A stretch of DNA of 64,000 nucleotides. It comes from Myxococcus fulvus (GTDB lineage Bacteria > Myxococcota > Myxococcia > Myxococcales > Myxococcaceae). How positions within the stretch are numbered: position 1 is the stretch's first letter; every line of letters begins with the position of its first letter. Location of the stretch: the NCBI RefSeq assembly GCF_900111765.1, contig NZ_FOIB01000004.1, positions 620,001 through 684,000 of the forward strand, read 5' to 3'. The notes beneath the pieces were generated by a model. That model searched no databases. It was given only the letters and a program-made list of their open reading frames with translations, and was not told where the DNA came from. A program made the position numbers and the translations under genes. Of this stretch, positions 50,926 through 59,642 are shown piece by piece.

Positions 50926-51684
50926 TCACAGCGGATGGCCGAGCACCTGCTCCAGCCGGGCCCGGTACGTGCGGCTCAGCGTCAGCTCCTGGCCGTCCTT
51001 CAGCACCAGCCGGTGGTCCCCGGACAGCGTGGGGGACAGGGAGACAATCCGGTCCACGTTCACCAGCGCCGAGCGGTGCACCCGCGCGAACCGCCGCGCC
51101 GGCAGCCGTCCCTCCAGCTCCGCCATCGTCTCGCGCAAGAGATGTGTCTCCGCCCCGACATGCAGCGTGACGTAGTTCCCCGCGGACTCAACCCAGTCCA
51201 GGTCCTCCACTGGCACCAGCAGCGTCCGCGTCGCCGACTTCACCACGAGCCGCTCCGCGGGCTCCGGCCTCAGCTCCTGGAACATCCGCTGGAGCTGCTG
51301 CCTCAAGTCCCCCGCAGGCGCCGCCAGTCGCTCCCGCACCCGCGTCAACGTGCGCCGGAAGCGCTCCACCGTGAACGGCTTGAGCAGGTAGTCCACCGCG
51401 GCGGCATCGAACGCGCGCAAGGCATGCTGCGGCCACGCGGTGACGAAGACGACCACCGGAGGCGGGGTCTGCCCCAGCTCCGCGAGCACGCCGAACCCGT
51501 CCCGCTCCGGCATCTCCACATCCAGGAACACCAGCGCCGGCCGCTCGCGCGCCAGCACCTCCAGCGCCTCCTGCCCGTCCCCGCACTCCACCACCGGATG
51601 CAGGTCCGTCTCCGAGGCCAGCAACGTCCGCAGCCGCTCGCGCGCCAGCGGCTCGTCATCGACGATGAGCGTGCGCACCGTCAT
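50926..51684 (-). CDS. LytTR-family response regulator
   Basis: This 252-residue protein has an N-terminal receiver (TLIVDDEPLARERLR acidic pocket, phospho-Asp in VFLDVEMPERDGFGV, then FVTAWPQHALRAF and the conserved Lys in YLLKPF). A C-terminal LytTR DNA-binding domain follows (residues 150-250: DLDWVESAGNYVTLHVG, FARVHRSALVNVDRI). It is the partner of the overlapping kinase (4-base overlap, ATGA). LytTR regulators bind direct repeats upstream of target genes, often for envelope functions; targets here are not evident. Confidence 0.95.
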   Translation of the reverse strand: MTVRTLIVDDEPLARERLRTLLASETDLHPVVECGDGQEALEVLARERPALVFLDVEMPERDGFGVLAELGQTPPPVVVFVTAWPQHALRAFDAAAVDYLLKPFTVERFRRTLTRVRERLAAPAGDLRQQLQRMFQELRPEPAERLVVKSATRTLLVPVEDLDWVESAGNYVTLHVGAETHLLRETMAELEGRLPARRFARVHRSALVNVDRIVSLSPTLSGDHRLVLKDGQELTLSRTYRARLEQVLGHPL

Positions 51685-52841
51685 GCCCGCGTCCTCCGAT
51701 AGGGCAGCGAGAGCGAGAGGAGGAACCCGCTCGGCGCACGCGCCATCCACGTCACCGACTGCTCGGCACCATGCAGTCGCTCCAGTCGCGCCCGCGTAGC
51801 CCCCAGCCCGATTCCCTCCTCCAACTCGGTCCGCCCCGCTGGCGGTCCCACCCCGTCGTCCTCCACCTCCAGCGCCAACCTCGCACCGTCACGCCGGACC
51901 CGGACCCAGACCTTCCCGGGTCCCCTGCGCGGCGCGATGCCGTGCCGGATGGCGTTCTCCACGAGCGGCTGGAGCAACAACGACGGCACCAGCGCGTCCC
52001 TCACGTCCTCCGCGACATCGACATTCACCTGGAGCCGGTCCGAGAAGCGCGTGCGTTCGATGTCCAGGTAGGGCGAGAGCAGCTCCAGCTCCTCCGAGAG
52101 CGGGACCTCGTGTCGCCCGTCGCGCTCCAGACTCGCGCGCAGCAGCTCGCTCAACTGCCCCACCATCCGGTCCGCGGACTCCACGTCCCGATGCATCAGC
52201 GCGGAGATGGCGTGCAGTGTATTGAACAGGAAGTGCGGCTGGAGCTGACTGCGCAGGAGCTGCAATTGGGCCTGCGCAAGCTGCGCCTCCAGCTGGGACG
52301 CGCGCACCGCCTCCTCGCGCATCCGCCGCGCATACGCCACCGCGGCCTCCATCCCCACCAGCGAGAAGTAGATGAGCAGGTCGAAGTCCGTCGTCTTCGA
52401 CGCGATGAACAGGAAGTAGGTCCACGCCGCGGAAGCGCCGCCGCTGACCTCCACCACCAGCCACTCGCGCAGCACCGCGAACAGCCCCAGCGCCAGCACC
52501 GCGAAGCCCACGCCGGGCAGCACGTGCAGCAGCAACTGCACGAACCACGGCCGGCCCGTCGCGCGGATGCGGCGCGCCACCGCCAGCACGAACGGCGTGA
52601 GCACCGCCCAGGCGTACCAGACACACGCCCCCGTCAGGAGGGCCTCGCCCAGACGCGGCGGCTCCCCGTGCGAGGCGCGATACACGAAGAGCTGCGCCCC
52701 ATAGAGCAGCGCGAGCACGGTGTACCCGGCCCAAATCACCACCGGCCAGAACCACCGGGAGGACAGTCCCCACCGCGCCCCGGTGGACGAGGCCTCGGCG
52801 GGGGACACGGGACTCCATGACACGGTAGGGCTCGTCGACAT
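51681..52841 (-). CDS. LytS/YehU-type membrane sensor histidine kinase
   Basis: This 386-residue protein from ATG 52841 has four predicted transmembrane helices (about residues 35-58, 71-92, 105-128 and 146-165). A coiled-coil linker (RASQLEAQLAQAQLQLLRSQ) leads to the His_kinase phosphorylation motif LQPHFLFNTLHAISAL, and an HATPase domain follows (VENAIRHGIAPRR N-box, DDGVGPP and GIGLGATRARL). It overlaps the LytTR regulator by 4 bases and should phosphorylate it. No periplasmic sensing domain is present, so the signal may be membrane state. Confidence 0.93.
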   Translation of the reverse strand: MSTSPTVSWSPVSPAEASSTGARWGLSSRWFWPVVIWAGYTVLALLYGAQLFVYRASHGEPPRLGEALLTGACVWYAWAVLTPFVLAVARRIRATGRPWFVQLLLHVLPGVGFAVLALGLFAVLREWLVVEVSGGASAAWTYFLFIASKTTDFDLLIYFSLVGMEAAVAYARRMREEAVRASQLEAQLAQAQLQLLRSQLQPHFLFNTLHAISALMHRDVESADRMVGQLSELLRASLERDGRHEVPLSEELELLSPYLDIERTRFSDRLQVNVDVAEDVRDALVPSLLLQPLVENAIRHGIAPRRGPGKVWVRVRRDGARLALEVEDDGVGPPAGRTELEEGIGLGATRARLERLHGAEQSVTWMARAPSGFLLSLSLPYRRTRA

Positions 52842-52895
52842 GGTGGACGGCGTGGACTCTAGTCCGCCCACGCGTCCCTTGCCGAAGCCCGCCCC

Positions 52896-53978
52896 TCAGC
52901 CCTTGAGGAACGCCGCCAGCTTCTCGTACGCCACCGCGAGCGGCGCAATCGGCGCGCTCTCGTTGGCCTGGTGCGCCTGCGCCGTCTCGCCGGGCCCGTA
53001 GTTGATGGCGTCCACGCCCCACTCACCGAACCGCGCCACGTCCGTCCACGCCTGCTTCGACGCCGCGGGCAGCCCCGTGATGGCCAGGAGCTTCTGGAAC
53101 AGCGGGTTGCCCGCCACCACGGGGCCGCTGGGTGAGGCATCCGTGATGATGACCTCCGCGCGTCCCGCGACGAGCGCGTGCACGTCCGCCTTCGCCTGTT
53201 CGATGCTCTTGCCCGGCGCGAAGCGGTAGTTGAGGTTCAGCTCGAACGACTCGGGGATGACGTTGCGCGCGCGGCCGCCCTTGGCGAGCGTGGCGTTGAT
53301 GACCTCGTAGAAGCGGAAGCCCTGCACATCCACCTCCACCCGCTGACGCGCCAGGAGCTCCGTGAGGAACGGGCCTGCCTTGTGGATGGCGTTCTCCCCC
53401 TGCCACGGCCGCGCCGAGTGCGCGCTGCGCCCGCCGAAGCGCACCGTCACCTGCATGGAGCCGACACAGCCCACCTGCACCTCGCTGTCCGTGGGCTCCA
53501 TCGCGATGCCGAACTTCACCTTCGCCAGGTCCGGGCGCGCCGCGAACAGTGGGATGAGGCCGCTCTCCGCATAGGCGCCCTCCTCGCGCTCGTAGAAGAG
53601 GAAGGCCAGGTTGACCGGCAGCGTGTCGCGACGGAGGTCCTCCGCCAGCGCCATCATCACCGCGAGCCCACCCTTCATGTCCGACGCGCCCAGGCCGAAG
53701 ACGCGCTCTCCCTCGATGCGAGGCTCACGACCCTGGTCACTCGGGTGCGCGGGCACCGTGTCCAGGTGGCCGATGAGCGCCACCGTGGGACGAGGGTCCT
53801 CCAGTCGACCGAGCAACAGCGTGTGCCCCACGCGGAAGACCTCCCCGGGTGGGAAGTGCTGGAGCGCCCAGCGCTCGACGAAGTCCGCGATGGGGCCTTC
53901 CTGCGTGATGGGACTGGAGATGCGGCACAGCTCGAGCGTCGTGCGGGCGAGCCTCGTGGCGAGGTCTTGAGAGGACAT
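52896..53978 (-). CDS. dapE: Succinyl-diaminopimelate desuccinylase (M20 peptidase)
   Basis: This 360-residue M20 enzyme has metal-ligand blocks GHLDTVP, GASDMKGGLAVMMALAEDL and EREEGAYAESGL (the catalytic Glu with a metal-binding Glu), and a dimerisation domain (GRSAHSARPWQGENAIHKAG). It hydrolyses N-succinyl-LL-diaminopimelate to diaminopimelate and succinate in lysine and peptidoglycan synthesis. Assignment to DapE rather than another M20 enzyme is supported by dapD at 58204-59028. The start at 53978 is MSSQDLATRLART. Confidence 0.88.
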   Translation of the reverse strand: MSSQDLATRLARTTLELCRISSPITQEGPIADFVERWALQHFPPGEVFRVGHTLLLGRLEDPRPTVALIGHLDTVPAHPSDQGREPRIEGERVFGLGASDMKGGLAVMMALAEDLRRDTLPVNLAFLFYEREEGAYAESGLIPLFAARPDLAKVKFGIAMEPTDSEVQVGCVGSMQVTVRFGGRSAHSARPWQGENAIHKAGPFLTELLARQRVEVDVQGFRFYEVINATLAKGGRARNVIPESFELNLNYRFAPGKSIEQAKADVHALVAGRAEVIITDASPSGPVVAGNPLFQKLLAITGLPAASKQAWTDVARFGEWGVDAINYGPGETAQAHQANESAPIAPLAVAYEKLAAFLKG

Positions 53979-54169
53979 GCGGACACCACCATAACCCCAC
54001 CCCCTCCCCCTTCGCTGGACTCCCCGCGCTCCGGCAACGAACCGGTCTCCCCAGGACTCCGGAGCCTCCGGATTGACGGCTGGTGATTCCGACGTCTCAC
54101 CCCAAGGCAGGGCGTGACACTGATCGCACGTTCATCGAAGCTCCCCGTCCCCAATCCTCCGAGGATGAA

Positions 54170-55621
54170 ATGTCGTCGAACAGCGAAGCGACCCAGGCCC
54201 TGCTCTCCCTCTGCGGGGACAAGCGCCGATGGAAGGCGGAGCTCACCGTGGACGCGGTGAAGAAGTTGCTCGCCGAGGGCGCGGACGTGAACGCTCGGGA
54301 CGTCAATGGCCAGAGCGCCTTGCACCACGCCGTCCAGGGGCAGTACCAGAAGTCGGATCCGCTCCCGGATGCCCAGGTGGTGCGCGCGCTCATCGAGGCG
54401 GGCGCGGATGTGAATGCACGGGACAACCACCAGCAGACGCCGCTGACCCGCGCCTTCCCCTCGGAGAAGACCCCGGAGAACGAGGCGCTGGCGCTGGAGC
54501 TCATCGCCCTGCTGAAGGCCGCCGGAGGGAAGGTGCCCTCGGACGTGGTGGACGGGAACGGCGCTGCGTTCCGCTGGACGACCGCCAGGCTCCTGCGGGA
54601 GGTGCTCGACGCGGGGGCCCGCCTCGACGCGCGCAACGAGAGGGGCGGCACGCCGCTCCACAGCGCCGTGGTCTCCGGAGACCCCGACGTCATCCAGCTG
54701 ATGCTGGAGCGCGGTGCCGAGGTGAACGCCATCGACGGCCAGGGCCGCACGGCGCTGGGCATCGCCCTGCGCACCAAGGAAGAGGTCTGGGTCGCGCACA
54801 ACAAGCGGACGGCCGGGTTCAACGCCGTCATCCAGGCGCTGGAGGCCGCGGGCGGCAAGGCCAGCGTCTCCATTCCCCTGAGTGACGACGTCTTCGCCCC
54901 CTACCCCATCGACGAGGACGCCTTCCGCAAGGTCCTGACGGAGCAGAAGCAGAAGCTCTCGTTCAAGCACGCCATCGCGTCCGCGCAGGAGGCTATCACG
55001 GGGCTGCACGGCTACGGAGACCCGGCCGAGGCGCTCGGCAAGCTGGAGACGCTGCGGGACACGCTCACCACGCCGCCCAGAAAGGTCCACATCAAGGAGC
55101 CGCTGAACCTCCGGAGCGCCTTCTTCCACCACGGTGACCTGGAGGTGGACGGCGACCTGGACATCGGCAAGCCGTTCGCGGTGACGGGGGACGTCATCGT
55201 GCACGGCGTGGTGTGGGACTCGGGCAATGACTCGCTGGTGAACATCCTCGGCAACCTGAAGTGCCACGGGCTCTACTCGAGCGGCGAGTTCAGCGTCGCC
55301 AAGGACATCGAGGCGCGCGACGTGGTGCTCGGCTACTACAACGACCACATCCTCGCGGCGAAGACCATCCGGGCCCGCGTCGTCATCGAGGATGACCACG
55401 CCTTCGATGCCCGCACCGAGGCGCAGCACCACTTCGACATCGACACCTACGCCCAGGGCTACGGCGACGGCGTGGGGGACCAGCTCAAGGCCCTCTTCGT
55501 CGACGAGGTCCTCGAGCCCGCCGAGGAGACGGACGACGAGGAGGACGGCGAGCCGGCCCGAATCGACAAGGGCGCGCTCTTCAACCGCATCAGCAAGGGA
55601 CTGCCCGTCTTCCGCGAGTAG
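54170..55621 (+). CDS. Ankyrin-repeat protein with C-terminal bactofilin-like beta-helix
   Basis: This 483-residue protein starts at ATG 54170 with GAGGA upstream. About six ankyrin-like repeats (residues 18-240) include LLAEGADVNARDVNGQSALHHAV, LIEAGADVNARDNHQQTPLTRAF and LMLERGAEVNAIDGQGRTALGIAL. From about residue 312 to 409 the sequence changes to short strands with Gly turns (GDLEVDGDLDIGKPFAVTGD, GNLKCHGLYSSGEFSVAKDIEARDVVLGYYN), which resembles a right-handed beta-helix of bactofilin-like proteins. An acidic tail follows (EPAEETDDEEDGE). It has no signal peptide. It is probably a cytoplasmic binding scaffold. The combination is uncommon to my knowledge. Confidence 0.82.
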   Translation: MSSNSEATQALLSLCGDKRRWKAELTVDAVKKLLAEGADVNARDVNGQSALHHAVQGQYQKSDPLPDAQVVRALIEAGADVNARDNHQQTPLTRAFPSEKTPENEALALELIALLKAAGGKVPSDVVDGNGAAFRWTTARLLREVLDAGARLDARNERGGTPLHSAVVSGDPDVIQLMLERGAEVNAIDGQGRTALGIALRTKEEVWVAHNKRTAGFNAVIQALEAAGGKASVSIPLSDDVFAPYPIDEDAFRKVLTEQKQKLSFKHAIASAQEAITGLHGYGDPAEALGKLETLRDTLTTPPRKVHIKEPLNLRSAFFHHGDLEVDGDLDIGKPFAVTGDVIVHGVVWDSGNDSLVNILGNLKCHGLYSSGEFSVAKDIEARDVVLGYYNDHILAAKTIRARVVIEDDHAFDARTEAQHHFDIDTYAQGYGDGVGDQLKALFVDEVLEPAEETDDEEDGEPARIDKGALFNRISKGLPVFRE

Positions 55622-55635
55622 CCCCGCGTCCCACG

Positions 55636-57393
55636 TCAGAACGTCCGGATGAAGTCGAGCTCCACGCCGGGATTCTTCCCGGCGTCGGAGTCCGTCACCG
55701 CGGAGGCCGGCTTCTCGGGCGCCGCCGGACTGCCCGCCGCCTGCCACGCGGACACGTGACGGAAGGAGTTCGCGTCGAAGCCCGACAGCATCAGCACGTT
55801 GGGCACGCGCGACGGCAGCGGCGAGGCGTCATACGCCGCCAGGTTCCACAGCACCACGTCCACCGGCCCCAGCGCGCGGTGCCACGCCTGGAGCGCGGCC
55901 TGGAGCGGCGGCACGCTCGCATCGAACGCGATGCCTCGCTCGCGCAGCCACTCCACCCTCGCCGGCGACAGCGTCTGCACCTCCGGCGGATGGAACTGCA
56001 TGTCGGAGAAGAAGTAGAGCGTGCGCGGCCTCGGTCGGGACGGCGCCTCCAGCAACTGGGCGACCAGGTTCACCACCGAGTTCGCCACCTGCGTGCCGCC
56101 CCAGCCCTTCCCCTCCCGCAGCCGCGTCGCCAGTTCGAACACGCCTTGCTTCGGCCGACGCTCCTCCACGAAGACGTCATCGGAGAACGTCGCCGCGTAC
56201 CCCAGCTCACGCGCCATCACCGCCGACAGCACCACCGCCACGTCTCCGACCTTCGCGGTGCTCTTCGCGCCGCCCAGGGCCGCGCTGAACATCGAGCCGG
56301 AGATGTCCGCGAGCCCCAGACTCAACCCCTGTGGCAGCAGCCCCTCACACACCCGCTCCAGGATGGACTCGAACACGGGCGCGAGCGCGGGCACGGGCGC
56401 GGCCTGGAAGACCCATTCATCACCACTGAAGTCCATGCGATTGCTGCCATTCATCGCCGCCTGCCAGCCCATGTACACCTGATGCGGCCACAGGCCCGCG
56501 AACCGCCGTCGCCGCGCCTCCGCCAGGAGCACCTCCACCGGGATGCCCGCCAGGTACATGGCCCGCAGGTAGCCCTTGAAGGCCAGGTCCGGCAGCAGCC
56601 CCGGCACGTCCAGCACGCGCCGCCACGTCTCCCCGGTCGAGCCCATGAAGGACAGCGCCTGCTCCGTCGACAAGCGCCCGTTCACGAAGTGCTCCACGCT
56701 CGCGTCACCGCCGAAGAACGCGCGCCGCGCCTCCAAGAGCTCGAGCCCCGCCGCCAACGCCCCGCGCTCCCGCGTGGGCGCATGCAGGTACCGGTAGAGC
56801 TTCAGCGTGCGCTCATCGAGATAGGCCTTCGCCACGCCCATCGCGTCCACGAGCCGCAGGCTCGCGTGCTGACCGTTCTTCCGACGCCGCATCACCGGGA
56901 ACTGTCGGCGCGCGTACTTGAGCAGCTGATACACATCCATCCCCGCCAGCGCCCGGGCCATGCCCTTGCGCGCCGACTGGGGCACCTCGCCCAGCCCCAG
57001 GTTCTCGAAGTGGGTGAGGAACAGCGCCACGTCGTCCGCGCGGTGCTGGAGACACCGGAACGTGTACTCCTCCGTGAAGGGCCCGTCCGGGTCCGCCGCC
57101 GCGAGGATGGCCGGCGCCACGCTCCCCTGGATGCGATTGCCCTTCCCCTTCACGGGGTCTCGCATGTACGCGCCGAACTTCCAGCCGAAGCCACGCTCGT
57201 GCCGCTCCGCCGCCAGCAGCGCCGCCGCGTAGGAGCGGATCTCCCCCACCTGCGTCCGGTAGAAGGACTCCTCCAGCAGCGCCGCGCCCTTCGTGAAGGT
57301 CAGGTGCAGCAGCGGGTCTGTCTTCGACAAATCGAAGGCGGCGGCCCCCTCGTGCGTCAGTGAGCCCACGACGTCACGCAGCACCCGAGGCAT
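55636..57393 (-). CDS. Ro60-like TROVE/VWA domain protein
   Basis: This 585-residue protein from ATG 57393 has GGAGGGG 3 bases upstream. The N-terminal two-thirds (residues 10-320) is helical, with a TROVE-like pattern (GEIRSYAAALLAAERHERGFGWKFGAYMRDPVKGKGNR, ALAGMDVYQLLKYARRQFPVMRRR, GLWPHQVYMGWQAAMNG). The last third is a von Willebrand A domain with a MIDAS motif DISGS (Asp363, Ser365, Ser367) and YAATFSDDVFVEE. This is the plan of Ro60/Rsr, ring-shaped proteins that bind Y RNA and misfolded RNAs. A DUF2828-type relative is the alternative. It follows a ChrR-like gene and an intrinsic terminator. Confidence 0.78.
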   Translation of the reverse strand: MPRVLRDVVGSLTHEGAAAFDLSKTDPLLHLTFTKGAALLEESFYRTQVGEIRSYAAALLAAERHERGFGWKFGAYMRDPVKGKGNRIQGSVAPAILAAADPDGPFTEEYTFRCLQHRADDVALFLTHFENLGLGEVPQSARKGMARALAGMDVYQLLKYARRQFPVMRRRKNGQHASLRLVDAMGVAKAYLDERTLKLYRYLHAPTRERGALAAGLELLEARRAFFGGDASVEHFVNGRLSTEQALSFMGSTGETWRRVLDVPGLLPDLAFKGYLRAMYLAGIPVEVLLAEARRRRFAGLWPHQVYMGWQAAMNGSNRMDFSGDEWVFQAAPVPALAPVFESILERVCEGLLPQGLSLGLADISGSMFSAALGGAKSTAKVGDVAVVLSAVMARELGYAATFSDDVFVEERRPKQGVFELATRLREGKGWGGTQVANSVVNLVAQLLEAPSRPRPRTLYFFSDMQFHPPEVQTLSPARVEWLRERGIAFDASVPPLQAALQAWHRALGPVDVVLWNLAAYDASPLPSRVPNVLMLSGFDANSFRHVSAWQAAGSPAAPEKPASAVTDSDAGKNPGVELDFIRTF

Positions 57394-57410
57394 GTCCCCT
57401 CCGACCGGAG

Positions 57411-57474
57411 AAAAAAGTCGGCGCCCCATCCCCGTGGCAAGCCAGCGGGGATTCATGGACGAAGTAGGGGCGCC
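57411..57474 (-). terminator. Intrinsic terminator between the ChrR-like and TROVE genes
   Basis: On the minus strand GGCGCCCC (57474-57467) pairs perfectly with GGGGCGCC (57427-57420), with an inner stem built from CCCCG and CGGGG; GAC then TTTTTT (57416-57411) follows. The T-run and 8-bp GC stem are typical of a Rho-independent terminator. The TROVE ribosome-binding site lies just beyond, so attenuation is possible. Confidence 0.65.
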
Positions 57475-57498
57475 AGATGCCCGAAAGCCTAACCGAGC

Positions 57499-58137
57499 TC
57501 AGCTCGCCGGTGCGAGCACTTCCTCGAACTCCGTCGCGCCTTCCAGCAGCGACGCGCAAAGACACGCGGGGCCCTGCAACGCGGTGAAGCCATGCGCGCT
57601 GCCCTCCAACTTGTCGAGCGTCTCACCGGGCCACACCTCGTGCCCGCCGTCCTCGCGCAGCCCGCCCTCCAGCACCAGGTTCCACTCGCGACCCAGGTGC
57701 GTGTGACGCGGGTAGCGCACGCCCGGGTTCAGCCGCAGCACCGCGGCCATCATCCCCTCGCGCGCGGGGCCCGTCTCCACCGGGAACAGCTCCGAGCCCT
57801 CCACCGGCCCCGGCATCCACAGCGACGCGTCCTCCAGCGACTCGAGCAGCGCGCTCGCCCGCTCCCGCGTCACGTCGAAGAAGGTCGCCAGCTTCTCCGC
57901 GAAGCGCTCCAGCCGGCGCGGCCCCTCCATCCGAGCCATCAACGCGGCCAGCACCCCGGCCGGCGGCTCCACCGGCGACTCCAGGGTCAGCAGGCCCCCG
58001 CGCACCGAGGCCAGGCGGTCGGCCTCGACCCGGCAGCGCTCGCACGCCGCCAGGTGTCGCTCCAGCGCCTCCCGCGAGGAGGAGTCCAGCGTCCCCAGTG
58101 CCCACTCGGCCAGGATGTCGTCGAGGTGCTCCGTCAT
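57499..58137 (-). CDS. ChrR-like cupin anti-sigma factor (orphan)
   Basis: This 212-residue protein has an N-terminal anti-sigma zinc-binding module (HLAACERC, with His28, Cys32 and Cys35) and a C-terminal cupin with metal-binding residues in YPRHTHLGREWNLVLEGGLRE, then SAHGF. The architecture matches ChrR of Rhodobacter, which holds an ECF sigma factor until singlet oxygen releases it. No ECF sigma gene is next to it; the nearest, at 28288, has its own anti-sigma. It lies between dapD (66 bases upstream) and the terminator before the TROVE gene. Confidence 0.88.
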   Translation of the reverse strand: MTEHLDDILAEWALGTLDSSSREALERHLAACERCRVEADRLASVRGGLLTLESPVEPPAGVLAALMARMEGPRRLERFAEKLATFFDVTRERASALLESLEDASLWMPGPVEGSELFPVETGPAREGMMAAVLRLNPGVRYPRHTHLGREWNLVLEGGLREDGGHEVWPGETLDKLEGSAHGFTALQGPACLCASLLEGATEFEEVLAPAS

Positions 58138-58203
58138 CGCGTTCCATCCCGTCCCGTCACACCAGCACTACGGAAGCCGCCGCCCTGGTGGATTTCCCTC
58201 GGG

Positions 58204-59028
58204 CTACACCGCCACCGCGAAGTCGCGGAGGGCCGAGTTGAGGCTCGTCTTCTTGTCCGTGGACTGTGTCCGCTGGCCGATGATGAGCGCGCACGGCACC
58301 ATGTACTTGCCCGCGGGGAACTGCTTCTCGCGCATGCCCGGAATCACCACGCTGCGCGCGGGGACGCGGCCCTTGTAGACGCGCTCCTCGGGGCCCGTGA
58401 CGTCGATGATCTGCGTGGACGCGGTGAGCACCACGTTGGCGCCCAGCACCGCCTCCTCCTCCACCACCACGCCCTCCACCACGATGCAGCGGCTGCCCAG
58501 GAACGCGCGGTCCTCGATGATGACGGGAGACGCCGTGGGCGGCTCGAGCACCCCGCCCAGCCCCACGCCACCCGACAGGTGCACGTCGCTGCCCACCTGC
58601 GCGCAGCTGCCCACCGTGGCCCACGTGTCCACCATGGTGCCCGCGCCCACGCGCGCGCCGATGTTCACGTAGCCGGGCATCACCACCGCGCCCCGCTCCA
58701 CGAAGGCCCCGTAGCGCACCGTGCCCGGCGGGACGACCCGCACGCCCGCCTTGTCCAGGTTCTTCTTGAGCGGGACCTTGTCGTGGAACTCGAAGGGCCC
58801 CACCTCCATCACCTTCATCTCCGACACGGCGAAGAACAGGAGGATGGCCTCCTTGACCCAGGCGTGGACCTTCCAGCCGTCCGGGCCCTTCTCCGCCACG
58901 CGCAGCTCGCCCGCGTCCAGCCGCGCCACCGTCTCGCGCACGGCGGACACGAAGTCCGCATCCTTGAGCTTCGTCCGGTCCGCGAACGCGGCCGAGACCT
59001 TCTGGGACAGTTCCTCGATGGGCAACAT
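58204..59028 (-). CDS. dapD: Tetrahydrodipicolinate N-succinyltransferase
   Basis: This 274-residue protein is the same length as E. coli DapD. The left-handed beta-helix hexapeptide repeats (VRYGAFVERGAVVMPGYVNIGARVGAGTMVDTWATVGSCAQVGSDVHLSGGVGLGGVLEPP) and IIEDRAFLGSRCIVVEGVVV are diagnostic. It transfers succinyl from succinyl-CoA to tetrahydrodipicolinate in the succinylase branch of lysine and diaminopimelate synthesis. ATG 59028 with AAGGTGG upstream is preferred over the longer frame. The pathway partner dapE lies at 52896-53978 on the same strand. Confidence 0.96.
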   Translation of the reverse strand: MLPIEELSQKVSAAFADRTKLKDADFVSAVRETVARLDAGELRVAEKGPDGWKVHAWVKEAILLFFAVSEMKVMEVGPFEFHDKVPLKKNLDKAGVRVVPPGTVRYGAFVERGAVVMPGYVNIGARVGAGTMVDTWATVGSCAQVGSDVHLSGGVGLGGVLEPPTASPVIIEDRAFLGSRCIVVEGVVVEEEAVLGANVVLTASTQIIDVTGPEERVYKGRVPARSVVIPGMREKQFPAGKYMVPCALIIGQRTQSTDKKTSLNSALRDFAVAV

Positions 59029-59082
59029 GGCGCCACCTTGAAGCACACTTCGCCGCGCCGCGCCGCACCAACCTGCCCGCCC

Positions 59083-59433
59083 TCAGGGGTGGGACGCGTC
59101 CGGCTCCGACGCCTGGCGTGTGTCCGGTTCAATCAGGCCCGCGGGCTCCGCCAGGGGGAGCGTCTGCGTCGTGATTTCCCCATGCAGCGTCCGAGGCGCC
59201 ACCTCCGTCGTCTGTCCCCGCCCCTCCAGCTCCACCGCGCCCCGTGAAACATGTCTCACCCGAGACATGGGCACCTCGCCCCACGTCCGGCTGAAGGGCC
59301 AGCGGCGCACATAGAGGTGCGTGTCGCTCAACATCGCCACGAATCCCAGCAGCGCGCCGCCCTCGTCGCGCACGCGCATCCCTCGGATGATGGAGCGCCG
59401 CTCGTAGGGCGACGCCGTCTCGGGCCAGGCCAT
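59083..59433 (-). CDS. Hypothetical protein with PRC-barrel-like domain
   Basis: This 116-residue protein from ATG 59433 has AGGAGGTGG 6 bases upstream, which decides the start against the longer frame to 59589. An N-terminal stretch of about 70 residues (RSIIRGMRVRDEGGALLGFVAMLSDTHLYVRRWPFSRTWGEVPMSRVRHVSRGAVELEG) has the strand pattern of a PRC-barrel or DUF2171-like domain. The C-terminus is polar and probably disordered. Function unknown. It is divergent from the cytochrome-type gene across 209 bases, the AT-richest part of which (59541-59590) is a likely promoter. Confidence 0.65.
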   Translation of the reverse strand: MAWPETASPYERRSIIRGMRVRDEGGALLGFVAMLSDTHLYVRRWPFSRTWGEVPMSRVRHVSRGAVELEGRGQTTEVAPRTLHGEITTQTLPLAEPAGLIEPDTRQASEPDASHP

Positions 59434-59642
59434 GCGTTCCACCTCCTGCCCCCCAAGGTGCACCTCCTCTTGCCCACAGAGGAGCACCCCTCGCGCGCCC
59501 GCTTCCTCGCCTGCTTGAGGCAACTTGAGCCCCAAGGATTCCGATAACTCTCTGTTTTGTCGCGTTGAGCAGTGTCCACAACTGGTCAATGGACCCCTGG
59601 CCGTGCCAGCATCGGGTCACCCCTCACCCCCCTGGAGGGCAC

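Noticed and set aside
57420..57474. A Y RNA gene next to the Ro60-like gene
   Set aside because: The structure is only 55 bases and is followed by a T-run in the minus-strand direction, so an intrinsic terminator explains it better. Kept only as a note in the TROVE finding.
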